Origin: an uncultured Bacillota bacterium
Lineage (GTDB): Bacteria > Bacillota > Clostridia > Christensenellales > QAND01
Reading direction: 5' to 3'
Assembly (NCBI GenBank): GCA_905208455.1
Contig: CAJLPK010000064.1
Coordinates: forward strand, 1 to 9,404
Length of the DNA: 9,404 nt
In this document: positions 1 through 5,330 of the stretch, piece after piece
How the letters are laid out: each line of letters opens with the position of its first letter
Numbering within the stretch: the stretch's first letter is position 1
Made by a program: the position numbers and the translations under genes
Notes under the pieces: model-generated
The model's input: the letters and a program-made list of their open reading frames with translations, nothing else
Databases searched by the model: none
What the model was told of the DNA's origin: nothing

Positions 1-494
1 GATGTACTTGGGTGGAAAAACTGTGCGGCATTGCCCTCCTGATGCCAATCAGCGGCGTTTTCCAATACATATCCCAGCGCGAGATTGGATTTTGTCTGGC
101 TAGAGGAAAGGGCTTTCCATTCTTCATCCGTAAAGGCAGATTCTTCAACAATGGCCGGTGCGTTGTCTTGGGCTGCGATGGAAGAAACTTCAAAAGACAG
201 GGGCGCATTGCACAGGTTGTTGAATTTGAACGTCGGGGAGGTAAATGCGTCGCCGGGCGTTTCAGAATAATTGGCCGCTTGGTTGGGATCGATGGCGAAC
301 GCGATATTTGTGGGAACAGCAGCTTTTAGCTGCACGGGTGTAATGGTGCCCGTGATGGTCGTGGTGGTACTGGTTGCCTCTGCATCGCCGGTGAGGTCCG
401 TTTGGCCTTCGGCTGCAAAGGCGGTGCCACACATGAGCGACAGGCACGCTGCAGTGGAGAGTAGGGCTGACAACAATTTTTTCTTTTGGATCAT
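1..494 (-). CDS. Secreted IDPNQ-module protein (3' end cut by window edge)
   Basis: The frame is open from an ATG at 494 to the left edge, so about 164 N-terminal residues are visible and the C-terminus is missing. An AAGGAGGG ribosome site (501-508) lies 6 nt upstream. Residues 1-28 form a signal peptide: a KKK n-region, a hydrophobic stretch and an AFA|AE cleavage site. A Thr-rich linker follows, then a module with IDPNQ at about 68-72, an FNN strand, a DEEW at about 121-124 and an LALGYVLENAADWH segment. The same order of motifs occurs in the proteins at 2090-2704 and in the C-terminal third of 554-2074, so I regard the three as paralogous. It follows a terminator, so its transcription depends on read-through or an unseen promoter. 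The biochemical role is unknown; a secreted surface or matrix component is inferred. Confidence 0.85.
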   Translation of the reverse strand, partial: MIQKKKLLSALLSTAACLSLMCGTAFAAEGQTDLTGDAEATSTTTTITGTITPVQLKAAVPTNIAFAIDPNQAANYSETPGDAFTSPTFKFNNLCNAPLSFEVSSIAAQDNAPAIVEESAFTDEEWKALSSSQTKSNLALGYVLENAADWHQEGNAAQFFHPST

Positions 495-516
495 GTAGAT
501 CCCTCCTTATGGATAT

Positions 517-533
517 TTTGGCGCTTGGCCAAA
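517..533 (-). repeat. Short inverted repeat before the leftmost gene
   Basis: TTTGGC (517-522) and GCCAAA (528-533) form a perfect 6-bp inverted repeat with a 5-nt loop. It sits between the terminator and the ribosome binding site of the gene starting at 494. It could be an operator, an mRNA hairpin or chance. No clear -35/-10 pair is visible in this gap. Confidence 0.3.
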
Positions 534-542
534 TTTGGAAAC

Positions 543-564
543 AAAAAAACGGCTTATAAAGCCG
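543..564 (-). terminator. Intrinsic terminator after the GLUG gene
   Basis: Read on the minus strand, CGGCTT-TAT-AAGCCG (550-564) forms a 6-bp stem and is followed directly by seven T (543-549). The TAA stop of the GLUG gene (554-556) lies inside the hairpin. It should reduce transcription into the next gene, whose start is 49 nt beyond the T-run. Confidence 0.8.
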
Positions 565-2074
565 AAAAAGAAAAACAAAGCTGCAATGTAAAATCAATCG
601 TATGGGTAACGGCGTTTCCGTGGTACACAATGAGCTGTACAACGGATTGTGTACCGCCGCGTATCGTGCCAAGGTAAGCCCGTTCCCCTGGAAGAAGGGG
701 GATGACACCAGGGACCACAGCTTGCCAATTTGTATCGTCCTCAATTTGTAGCGCCAACGCGAGCTGTGATTCAGAGGTTTGTTGGGAAAGCGTTTCCCAT
801 TCAAGGGCGTCGGGGGGTACAAGTTGTATTGTACCGGGCAGAAGCTCTATATTGTCTATGTATACCGCGAGGGATTCTTCCTGAAGGTTGTCTAAGGTCA
901 GCCCCACGTTTACCGGCCCTGGCTGAGTGTTCGGATCAATCGTAAAGGAACCAGGAGCGCGGACGGTCATTGTAAGCGGCTGGAATACGGAAATGGCAGA
1001 TTGCTGGCGCACATACGTCAACGGATGATTGGCAAAATAGGCGAGCTGAGGATAGCCAATGCCGGAAGCAACAAAAGCACCCGTGAGTTCCGGCATTTGA
1101 TTAAGGGCGTTCGCTCCTTTCATTTCTGCCGTTGTCAGAGGCGATCCTGTGTGTATGTTAGAAGCTGTTTTGCATCCGGACGCCTCTTGATCAAAATAAC
1201 AACCCGCGCCCTCATCATCGGTACAGATTCCATATTTATGGCCGGAACCAGCGAAGTAACAATTTAGTATAGGGTTCTCGGATCCGCCTGCGATTCCGGC
1301 ACTATACAGCGAACGAGAGGAGGCTGAACCCGTATTGTAACAGTTTCGGATGGTATCGTCAGTAGGCGATTTGTAATCCCCCATATCTCCGACAATGCCA
1401 CCAACATTATCGGTCGTGCTTAGATATCCGGTTGAAGTGATGGAGCCAGCATTAAAACATGTATCGATTGATCCGGATTTTAAGACGCCGACAATTCCCC
1501 CTATATCGTTGCTCCCAGATATATCTCCCATATTGAAACACTGATGAAAGCAAGTGTTTTCACCATGGGCAACAAGCCCTGCGGCAGTATTTTTTCCATC
1601 AATGGTATTGTTGGCATAACAGTTGATAAACTTAGCGTCATACGCTTTACCAGAGAACGAAGCGAGGTAAGTGGAATTGGAAAATGTACCGTCTACGATA
1701 CCAAGGTTTTGTATTGTAGCGCCCTTGACAACGCCAAATACCCCTGTTTCTCCGCTTGAACCAAAATTGCCGTTGGACACGATTTCAAGAATCTGATGGT
1801 TTTGTCCGTCATAGACGCCGGTAAAAGGAGCGGTTTGGCTGCCAATGGGATTCCAGCCCTTGGAAGTTGAATAATCTGATGCTGTAAATACAATATCTTT
1901 TGTCTGCTGGTAGTGCCCATCTAACGGGTAAGCGGCATCATTTCCGATCTTTGCCAAATCGGACGCGGACGTGATGGCAATGGTGGTTTGCACCGCAGCA
2001 ACTTTGGGCATAGACGCGCAAAGCATGAGCAGCGTGCATAGAAACGCGGTCGTGGCTTTTTTGGGTGACAGCAT
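554..2074 (-). CDS. Secreted GLUG-repeat beta-helix protein with C-terminal IDPN module
   Basis: A protein of 506 residues. The ATG at 2074 has an AGGAGG (2085-2090) 10 nt upstream, overlapping the end of the preceding gene. Residues 1-27 are a signal peptide ending near KVAA|VQ. Residues about 30-95 match the region usually found before GLUG repeats (AKIGNDAAYPLDG, GWNPIG, FTGVYDGQNH). Residues about 95-300 hold repeats with the GLUG-like cores AAGLVAH, IGGIVG, VGGIVGD and SAGIAGG, alternating with Cys-containing NCY/TCF strands, as expected of a right-handed beta-helix. After about residue 365 the protein switches to an IDPN module (IDPN at 379-382, EWETLS, SQLALAL, YLGTI, YHGNAV), shared with the genes on either side. 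No sorting motif or C-terminal membrane segment is present, so it is probably released or held by partner proteins. GLUG repeats are known in bacterial surface adhesins and proteases; an adhesive role here is inference. Confidence 0.85.
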   Translation of the reverse strand: MLSPKKATTAFLCTLLMLCASMPKVAAVQTTIAITSASDLAKIGNDAAYPLDGHYQQTKDIVFTASDYSTSKGWNPIGSQTAPFTGVYDGQNHQILEIVSNGNFGSSGETGVFGVVKGATIQNLGIVDGTFSNSTYLASFSGKAYDAKFINCYANNTIDGKNTAAGLVAHGENTCFHQCFNMGDISGSNDIGGIVGVLKSGSIDTCFNAGSITSTGYLSTTDNVGGIVGDMGDYKSPTDDTIRNCYNTGSASSRSLYSAGIAGGSENPILNCYFAGSGHKYGICTDDEGAGCYFDQEASGCKTASNIHTGSPLTTAEMKGANALNQMPELTGAFVASGIGYPQLAYFANHPLTYVRQQSAISVFQPLTMTVRAPGSFTIDPNTQPGPVNVGLTLDNLQEESLAVYIDNIELLPGTIQLVPPDALEWETLSQQTSESQLALALQIEDDTNWQAVVPGVIPLLPGERAYLGTIRGGTQSVVQLIVYHGNAVTHTIDFTLQLCFSFSAL

Positions 2075-2089
2075 AATTTCTTGGCCTCC

Positions 2090-2704
2090 TTATTCGTCGT
2101 GAATCGAAACTTTGAATATCATCTCATATTCAATGATGCAGCTGCTGGGCCAAGCCAACCCGTATTTGGCCATCAACGAAATATTTGTCCTGGCGTGTTT
2201 TGTCAATGTACCTATTTTTACAGGCGTATCGCTGGAGAGGAACACGCAGTCGTCTTCGATGTATTTAGGATGCCATGCGTCAGGCGAGAGGAGAACAAGA
2301 CCAATGGCAATCTCGCTGGCAGTTTCGGTCGCAGTCAGATTTTCCCATTCTTCGTCGGTATGTGTGTCCGGTGGAACAATGTCAGGCGCTCCATTTTTAG
2401 GGGTAATGGATTGAACGGTGATATCCAACGGAACAGTGCCGTCATTGCGAAACTGTCCGTAGGAACAGATAAATCCTCCTTCGGATACGGTTGAATAATT
2501 TGGTTCTTGGTTAGGATCAATTTGTACAGATAGGTATGAGGGAACCAACGCTTTAATCTGCGGAGACGCCACTTGCATTTCAACCGTAGCGGGAACGTCT
2601 ATGTCCGTTTCATCAGGTTCTCCTTCAATCGTGGCTGCATGCGCAACGGCATAGGTCATGCAAGTAAATAAAAACAATAGATAAAGAAACCATTTTTTGT
2701 GCAT
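2090..2704 (-). CDS. Secreted IDPNQ-module protein
   Basis: A protein of 204 residues starting with ATG at 2704, preceded by an AGAGGGA ribosome site. It begins 11 nt after the stop (2716) of the restored frame of the upstream gene. Residues 1-23 are a signal peptide (KKW, a Leu/Phe-rich core, AHA|AT). An acidic linker follows. The module spans about 48-204: IDPNQ at 62-66, NDGTVPLDITVQSI, DEEWENL, IAIGLVL, AWH, KIGTL, YGLAW and alternating hydrophobic residues near the end, suggesting an all-beta fold. The same motif order is found in the genes at 1-494 and 554-2074. There is no anchor. I do not recognise a named family with certainty; proteins of this general look occur in Bacillota surface-protein clusters. 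A structural or matrix role is inferred. Confidence 0.88.
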   Translation of the reverse strand: MHKKWFLYLLFLFTCMTYAVAHAATIEGEPDETDIDVPATVEMQVASPQIKALVPSYLSVQIDPNQEPNYSTVSEGGFICSYGQFRNDGTVPLDITVQSITPKNGAPDIVPPDTHTDEEWENLTATETASEIAIGLVLLSPDAWHPKYIEDDCVFLSSDTPVKIGTLTKHARTNISLMAKYGLAWPSSCIIEYEMIFKVSIHDE

Positions 2705-2715
2705 GAAAAATCCCT

Positions 2716-2793
2716 CTATTTTTCTATGGTAATGGTGATACCGGCGCTGGCAGAGCCCATATATTCATGCGGTTCGTCCAACGCATAAGACCG
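2716..2793 (-). other. Out-of-frame C-terminal segment of the upstream gene
   Basis: Downstream of the T8 run, a different frame encodes RSYALDEPHEYMGSASAG followed by ITITIEK and a TAG at 2716-2718. This is the tail expected for the gene at 2765-3235, because it completes the beta-strand pattern and ends 11 nt before the next start. One T fewer in the run joins the two frames. It is therefore not a separate gene. It indicates either a true frameshift, length switching, slippage during transcription, or a sequencing error. Confidence 0.75.
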
Positions 2794-3235
2794 AAAAAAA
2801 AGCGGTACATGGATAAGAGCCGGCCGGTAGTTTAGCGTCAAGCGTGTCGTTCTGGATATGCGAGTCAGGGCGTAGGTAACCCTTAGTCTGATAAATTGGC
2901 GACGAAAGATCGCCTGCGTCCACATCGCTGTTCAAATAGATCTCTACGCGTAACAGCCGTTTATTGATTGCAAGATTTTCAATTTGCAGATTGCCCTGAC
3001 TGTTTGCATCGGCAAATACAGGCGTCGCGTTGATGGAAATAGCAATCATAGAATCGTCCATCATCTGCTGCAATTCTTCCTGGCTGACGGTATCTGAGAC
3101 AAGCGCTCCGTTTTGAGGAAGAACGCTGACGTCTGATTCAGATGGATGACAGCGTACCAATAAAAGCAGCAAGAACAAAATAAGCAGAAAAAATAGGGTA
3201 CTATAAACAATTCTCTTTTTGGTTTTTTCGTTCAT
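2765..3235 (-). CDS. Membrane-anchored extracytoplasmic protein, frameshifted C-terminus
   Basis: As read, 156 residues from ATG 3235, with an AAAGGGG ribosome site. A basic start (NEKTKKR) is followed by one membrane segment at about 10-27 and then Cys29, so it is probably a signal anchor with an outside domain. The outer domain has PVFADANSQGNLQIEN at about 72-87, VEIYLN, PIYQTKGYLRPDSHI and LPAGSYPCTAFF. From general memory of small proteins near Bacillota surface clusters, this pattern normally continues as a Tyr/Asp/Pro segment and ends in ITITV-like residues. Here, after residue 147, the frame passes through a run of eight T (2794-2801) and ends in an unrelated tail of nine residues. 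Removing one T gives about 172 residues ending at 2716. Function unknown; possibly an assembly factor or small surface subunit. Confidence 0.8.
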   Translation of the reverse strand: MNEKTKKRIVYSTLFFLLILFLLLLLVRCHPSESDVSVLPQNGALVSDTVSQEELQQMMDDSMIAISINATPVFADANSQGNLQIENLAINKRLLRVEIYLNSDVDAGDLSSPIYQTKGYLRPDSHIQNDTLDAKLPAGSYPCTAFFSVLCVGRTA

Positions 3236-3249
3236 GGGAATCCCCTTTC

Positions 3250-3280
3250 AAAAAATGAGGTCCCCCTGGAAAGGGACCTC
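3250..3280 (-). terminator. Intrinsic terminator or attenuator after signal peptidase gene
   Basis: On the minus strand GAGGTCCC (3273-3280) pairs with GGGACCTC (3257-3264) as a perfect 8-bp stem around an 8-nt loop. It is followed by A and six T (3250-3255). The TGA stop of the signal peptidase gene (3279-3281) overlaps the stem. No promoter is visible between it and the next start at 3235, so genes to the left probably rely on partial read-through. Confidence 0.85.
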
Positions 3281-3656
3281 AAAATATGTATTTGGCGATG
3301 ATGGCATTGCGTGGGATAAACGGATCGCTCCATGACCGGGAATCAACGGACACTGTACGGTTATCCCCCAGCACATAGTAGACGTCGTCTGGCACCGTGG
3401 CGCCGCTGGGAAGCGTATCGCCTGGACCATAAGCAATGCGCTTTGTAAGCGTTTGCCGTCCGTGGCGAAAAATGATGATGTCGCCAGGCGCCAATGAGCG
3501 GATCAGCCGCGTTCCGAAGATGTAGCTTCCCTGCAGAATCGTAGGTTCCATGGATGCACTGGGCACATACCCCAGGTAAAACAACTGGTGAAAAAGCATA
3601 TATACGATAAGGAACGAACAGACACACAGCCCCATTGTTTTTTGCTGACGACTCAT
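3279..3656 (-). CDS. Signal peptidase I (S26 family)
   Basis: A compact 125-residue type I signal peptidase, which cleaves signal peptides from exported proteins at the outer face of the membrane. One N-terminal membrane segment (about 8-29) is followed by the catalytic Ser35 in PSASMEPTI, the general-base Lys72 in LTKRI with the adjacent GPGD, and the box-E motif VLGDNR...SVDSR at about 95-107. All residues needed for the Ser/Lys dyad are present, so it should be active. It is near the short end for the family, with little of the non-catalytic insert. Its ATG overlaps the sigma-factor stop in an ATGA (3653-3656) with GGGAG 5 nt upstream, so the two are translationally coupled. The following four genes all encode exported or membrane-anchored proteins, and a dedicated role in maturing them is likely but inferred. 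Confidence 0.95.
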   Translation of the reverse strand: MSRQQKTMGLCVCSFLIVYMLFHQLFYLGYVPSASMEPTILQGSYIFGTRLIRSLAPGDIIIFRHGRQTLTKRIAYGPGDTLPSGATVPDDVYYVLGDNRTVSVDSRSWSDPFIPRNAIIAKYIF

Positions 3657-4186
3657 GCGATCTCCCTTTGAAACTGTTGATTTTGCTTCAGATGCTTTCG
3701 CGCGACGGATATGTATGCGCGCAAACTGTTAACGGATACGCCAATGGACCGTGCAATATCCGGGCGAGGAACGCCGCGCGCTGATTGCACGATGGCCTCT
3801 ATACCTTTGCAAACCATTGTATCAGCGCCTTGTTTGCTCCGTTCGAGGGATTCTAAAATCGCTTGACTGGATGCAGTATCGTCCATGTTCTCCGTCCCCC
3901 TTCCCTGCATGGCCTCTATGTACATGTTGTGTGTCCGCCGCGCGGCATAGATTAAGGCATTGTAGATTTCGTTACGAATGACCTTACAAGCATACGTAGA
4001 AAATTTGCCTTTCCCCGTAGTGGTAGCCGCTGCTTTACATAGGCCTATACAGCCAATTTGATACAGGTCGTCGTAATCGTACACGGATTGGTTGTATGGC
4101 AAGGAAACACACGTTTCAATCACATGAGAGACAAGCCCCAGGTTTTGGGTAACAAGCGTCTGTTGCGCAGGCGTCAATGCGTTCAA
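3653..4186 (-). CDS. Sigma-70 family RNA polymerase sigma factor
   Basis: I choose the TTG at 4186, giving 177 residues. A GGGAGG at 4195-4200 lies 8 nt upstream, and the zinc-finger gene's TAA ends at 4188, 1 nt before this start. Residues about 10-80 are sigma region 2: LVTQNLGLVSHVIE, then DYDDLYQIGCIGLCKA and FSTYACKVIRNEIYNAL, the core-binding and -10-recognition segment. A divergent linker follows. Residues about 128-168 form a region 4 helix-turn-helix (PDIARSIGVSVNSLRAYISVARKHL) that would read the -35 element. The length suits a small group 3/4-like factor without region 1.1 or a full region 3. Coupling to the zinc-finger protein and the signal peptidase suggests a regulatory module for this locus. 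Its target promoters are not identifiable here. Confidence 0.9.
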   Translation of the reverse strand: MNALTPAQQTLVTQNLGLVSHVIETCVSLPYNQSVYDYDDLYQIGCIGLCKAAATTTGKGKFSTYACKVIRNEIYNALIYAARRTHNMYIEAMQGRGTENMDDTASSQAILESLERSKQGADTMVCKGIEAIVQSARGVPRPDIARSIGVSVNSLRAYISVARKHLKQNQQFQREIA

Positions 4187-4187
4187 A

Positions 4188-4622
4188 TTACACACCTCCC
4201 GATACCATACGGTATTGATTCTCCCGTAAGACTTTCTGCGCCTGACGGATGACCTGCTGGCAGTAGTAATCCCCGAAATATCCGATGTGGACTTGTTGGC
4301 GAGGCAACTGAAGCACATCAGCCAACCACGCATACGCCTGTTGTTTGCTCATAATGCCGGTGATATGGAGTTGGTCAAAGTAATGGTGCGCTTTCTTACG
4401 CAGATAGCGGAGCTGTTTATCCGCCATTGTACCGAGCGGAATGGTCGTGCCGGGAATCACGCGCACATAGGCGTCACAAACGGGATATTTACTGCATACA
4501 TACAACTGCGCATGCTGCGGGTTGGATTTGTAGATCCCGTCTGCGCTGCGAAGGACAACAGGACTTCCGCAACAAGGACATTTTTCAGGTCGGGTTACTT
4601 TCTTATGGCGCTGTTTGGACAA
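4188..4622 (-). CDS. DUF3268-like zinc-finger protein
   Basis: About 144 residues from the TTG at 4622, with AGGAGG (4632-4637) 9 nt upstream. An in-frame ATG at 4676 is rejected because it lies within the leader terminator. A basic N-terminus leads to a zinc-ribbon-like centre: KCPCCGSPVVL, then YVCSKYPVCDAYVRV, giving CPCC and CxxxxxC ligand pairs. The segment PGTTIPLGTMADKQLRYLRK and a C-terminal helical half with AYAWLADVL and VHIGYFGDYYCQQVI match what I know of the DUF3268 zinc-finger family, which often occurs in phages and mobile elements. Nucleic-acid binding is probable; the exact role is unknown. The stop overlaps the ribosome site of the sigma gene, so the two are made together. 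Expression is preceded by a strong promoter and a structured leader. Confidence 0.82.
   Translation of the reverse strand: MSKQRHKKVTRPEKCPCCGSPVVLRSADGIYKSNPQHAQLYVCSKYPVCDAYVRVIPGTTIPLGTMADKQLRYLRKKAHHYFDQLHITGIMSKQQAYAWLADVLQLPRQQVHIGYFGDYYCQQVIRQAQKVLRENQYRMVSGGV
4195..4200 (-). promoter_or_regulatory. Ribosome binding site fixing the sigma-factor TTG start
   Basis: GGGAGG lies inside the last codons of the zinc-finger gene, 8 nt before the TTG at 4186. No ATG with comparable spacing exists. The arrangement indicates translational coupling. Confidence 0.75.
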
Positions 4623-4631
4623 CGCAATACA

Positions 4632-4637
4632 CCTCCT
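4632..4637 (-). promoter_or_regulatory. Ribosome binding site fixing the zinc-finger TTG start
   Basis: A perfect AGGAGG lies 9 nt before the TTG at 4622 and directly after the T-run of the leader terminator. Folding of the terminator would therefore end transcription before this site is made. Confidence 0.75.
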
Positions 4638-4644
4638 TTTAGAA

Positions 4645-4751
4645 TGAAAAAAGCCGACAGACGTAAAAAAATACATACCGAACCAAGGGGTGCTGGATAT
4701 TCGATCTCACCAGCATTGATTCTGTATGTATGAATCTACGCCTATCGGCTT
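4645..4751 (-). terminator. Large branched leader terminator (attenuator)
   Basis: In the minus-strand RNA, AAGCCGAUAGGCGU (4751-4738) pairs with ACGUCUGUCGGCUU (4664-4651) over 14 bp, with two G-U wobbles. U residues complete the 3' side and run to about 4645. The enclosed segment has a perfect 8-bp stem, AUACAUAC/GUAUGUAU (4724-4731 with 4671-4678), and a 6-bp hairpin (4691-4696 with 4710-4715). It lies between the promoter and the ribosome site of the zinc-finger gene, so it can switch the downstream genes off before translation begins. Confidence 0.75.
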
Positions 4752-4844
4752 AGAAATTGTGAACAGCATTCACAAGTGGAGCTGTGTACCAACAGCCCGT
4801 TCCCAACGGGGGCGTTGGGAAGCCTAATGCGAATATCTGTTTAT
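4738..4844 (-). ncRNA. Structured leader RNA, candidate riboswitch-like sensor
   Basis: The 5' part of the leader folds into three adjacent hairpins in the minus-strand RNA: a 6-7 bp stem CCCAAC/GUUGGG (4802-4819), a 5-bp stem GCUGU/ACAGC (4781-4796) and a perfect 7-bp stem UUGUGAA/UUCACAA (4757-4775). They can be enclosed by GGCUU/AAGCC (4824-4820 with 4751-4747), making a four-way junction. The AAGCC strand of that closing helix is also the first part of the terminator stem, so the two folds exclude each other. I do not recognise the class; there is no T-box sequence and it is not a tRNA. The RNA is visible by base pairing only, with no evidence of a ligand. Confidence 0.5.
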
Positions 4845-4850
4845 AATAGG

Positions 4851-4879
4851 ATAATAGCAAAAACAAGAGAAAATGTCAA
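4851..4879 (-). promoter_or_regulatory. Sigma-A promoter with extended -10
   Basis: On the minus strand there is a consensus TTGACA -35 (4874-4879), a 17-nt spacer, and TATTAT as -10 (4851-4856) preceded by TGC, an extended -10. Start of transcription is expected near 4844. It drives the leader and the zinc-finger/sigma/signal-peptidase genes, about 220 nt before the first start codon. Confidence 0.9.
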
Positions 4880-4890
4880 CTATATCCCAT

Positions 4891-5325
4891 TTATTTGCGT
4901 TTTTTGGAGAAATACAGCAAAATACCGACGCAAATGAGCAATCCAGAAAGAAAGAGGAGGATGTGCGGCAGGGGGATCACATTGGAGTCTACTTCTTGCA
5001 GCACGGCATCTGAAACGGGGGCGGAAGCTGGCGGCAGGGATGGAAGCGGCGTAGAGGCAGCGGTAGTACCGAGGTTGGTCAGCCGATAGAGTTTGTTTTG
5101 GCCGAGTTCCATAGTAAGCACGCCCTCTGAAGAAACAACGATTTTGCCAGGATATGGGCCGACCTCTGTTTCCAATGAGAACTCCATGTCCGCCCATTGT
5201 TCCCCTAAATCGATGATAAGCTGCCCTGGGGAAGCATCCAAAGCAGGATCCGGATTGGCACTGGCTGTTACGATGCACCCTAAAAGCAGACAGGCGAACA
5301 TGATAGGAGCAAGCAATCGTTTCAT
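4891..5325 (-). CDS. Secreted membrane-anchored partner of the adhesin
   Basis: A protein of 144 residues from ATG 5325. Its AGGAGG (5334-5339) is the last two Arg codons of the adhesin, whose stop at 5331 is only 5 nt upstream, so translation is coupled. Residues 1-23 are a signal peptide with ASA|NP as a likely cleavage site. An LLGC lies inside the hydrophobic core, which only loosely fits a lipobox. A small beta-rich domain (about 25-82, ending KLYRLTNLG) is followed by a Pro/Ser/Ala linker (about 83-103). A C-terminal membrane segment (about 118-138) ends in KKRK. No sorting motif is present, so it is probably held by the membrane segment itself. No family recognised. It may hold or guide the adhesin at the membrane; that is inference. 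Confidence 0.85.
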   Translation of the reverse strand: MKRLLAPIMFACLLLGCIVTASANPDPALDASPGQLIIDLGEQWADMEFSLETEVGPYPGKIVVSSEGVLTMELGQNKLYRLTNLGTTAASTPLPSLPPASAPVSDAVLQEVDSNVIPLPHILLFLSGLLICVGILLYFSKKRK

Positions 5326-5330
5326 GGCGT

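Noticed and set aside
262..822. 186-codon minus-strand open frame across the 495-553 gap
   Set aside because: It runs over the GLUG C-terminus, the terminator and the signal peptide of the leftmost gene in another frame; composition is not protein-like.
4187..4333. Longer sigma-factor start at 4333
   Set aside because: The extra 49 residues lie entirely over the zinc-finger gene in another frame and do not resemble sigma sequence.
4623..4676. Longer zinc-finger start at ATG 4676
   Set aside because: The added codons are the leader terminator arm, U-tract and AGGAGG; there is no ribosome site upstream.
4747..4824. tRNA gene in the leader
   Set aside because: The four-way shape is suggestive, but the arm lengths, the lack of a T-loop consensus and the absence of an anticodon loop of seven bases do not fit.
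4640..4844. T-box leader
   Set aside because: No TGGNACCGCG-like T-box sequence or specifier loop could be found before the terminator.
5280..5325. Lipoprotein assignment for the 144-residue protein
   Set aside because: LLGC is within the hydrophobic core and has Leu at -2, a poor lipobox fit; an ASA cleavage site further on is more usual.
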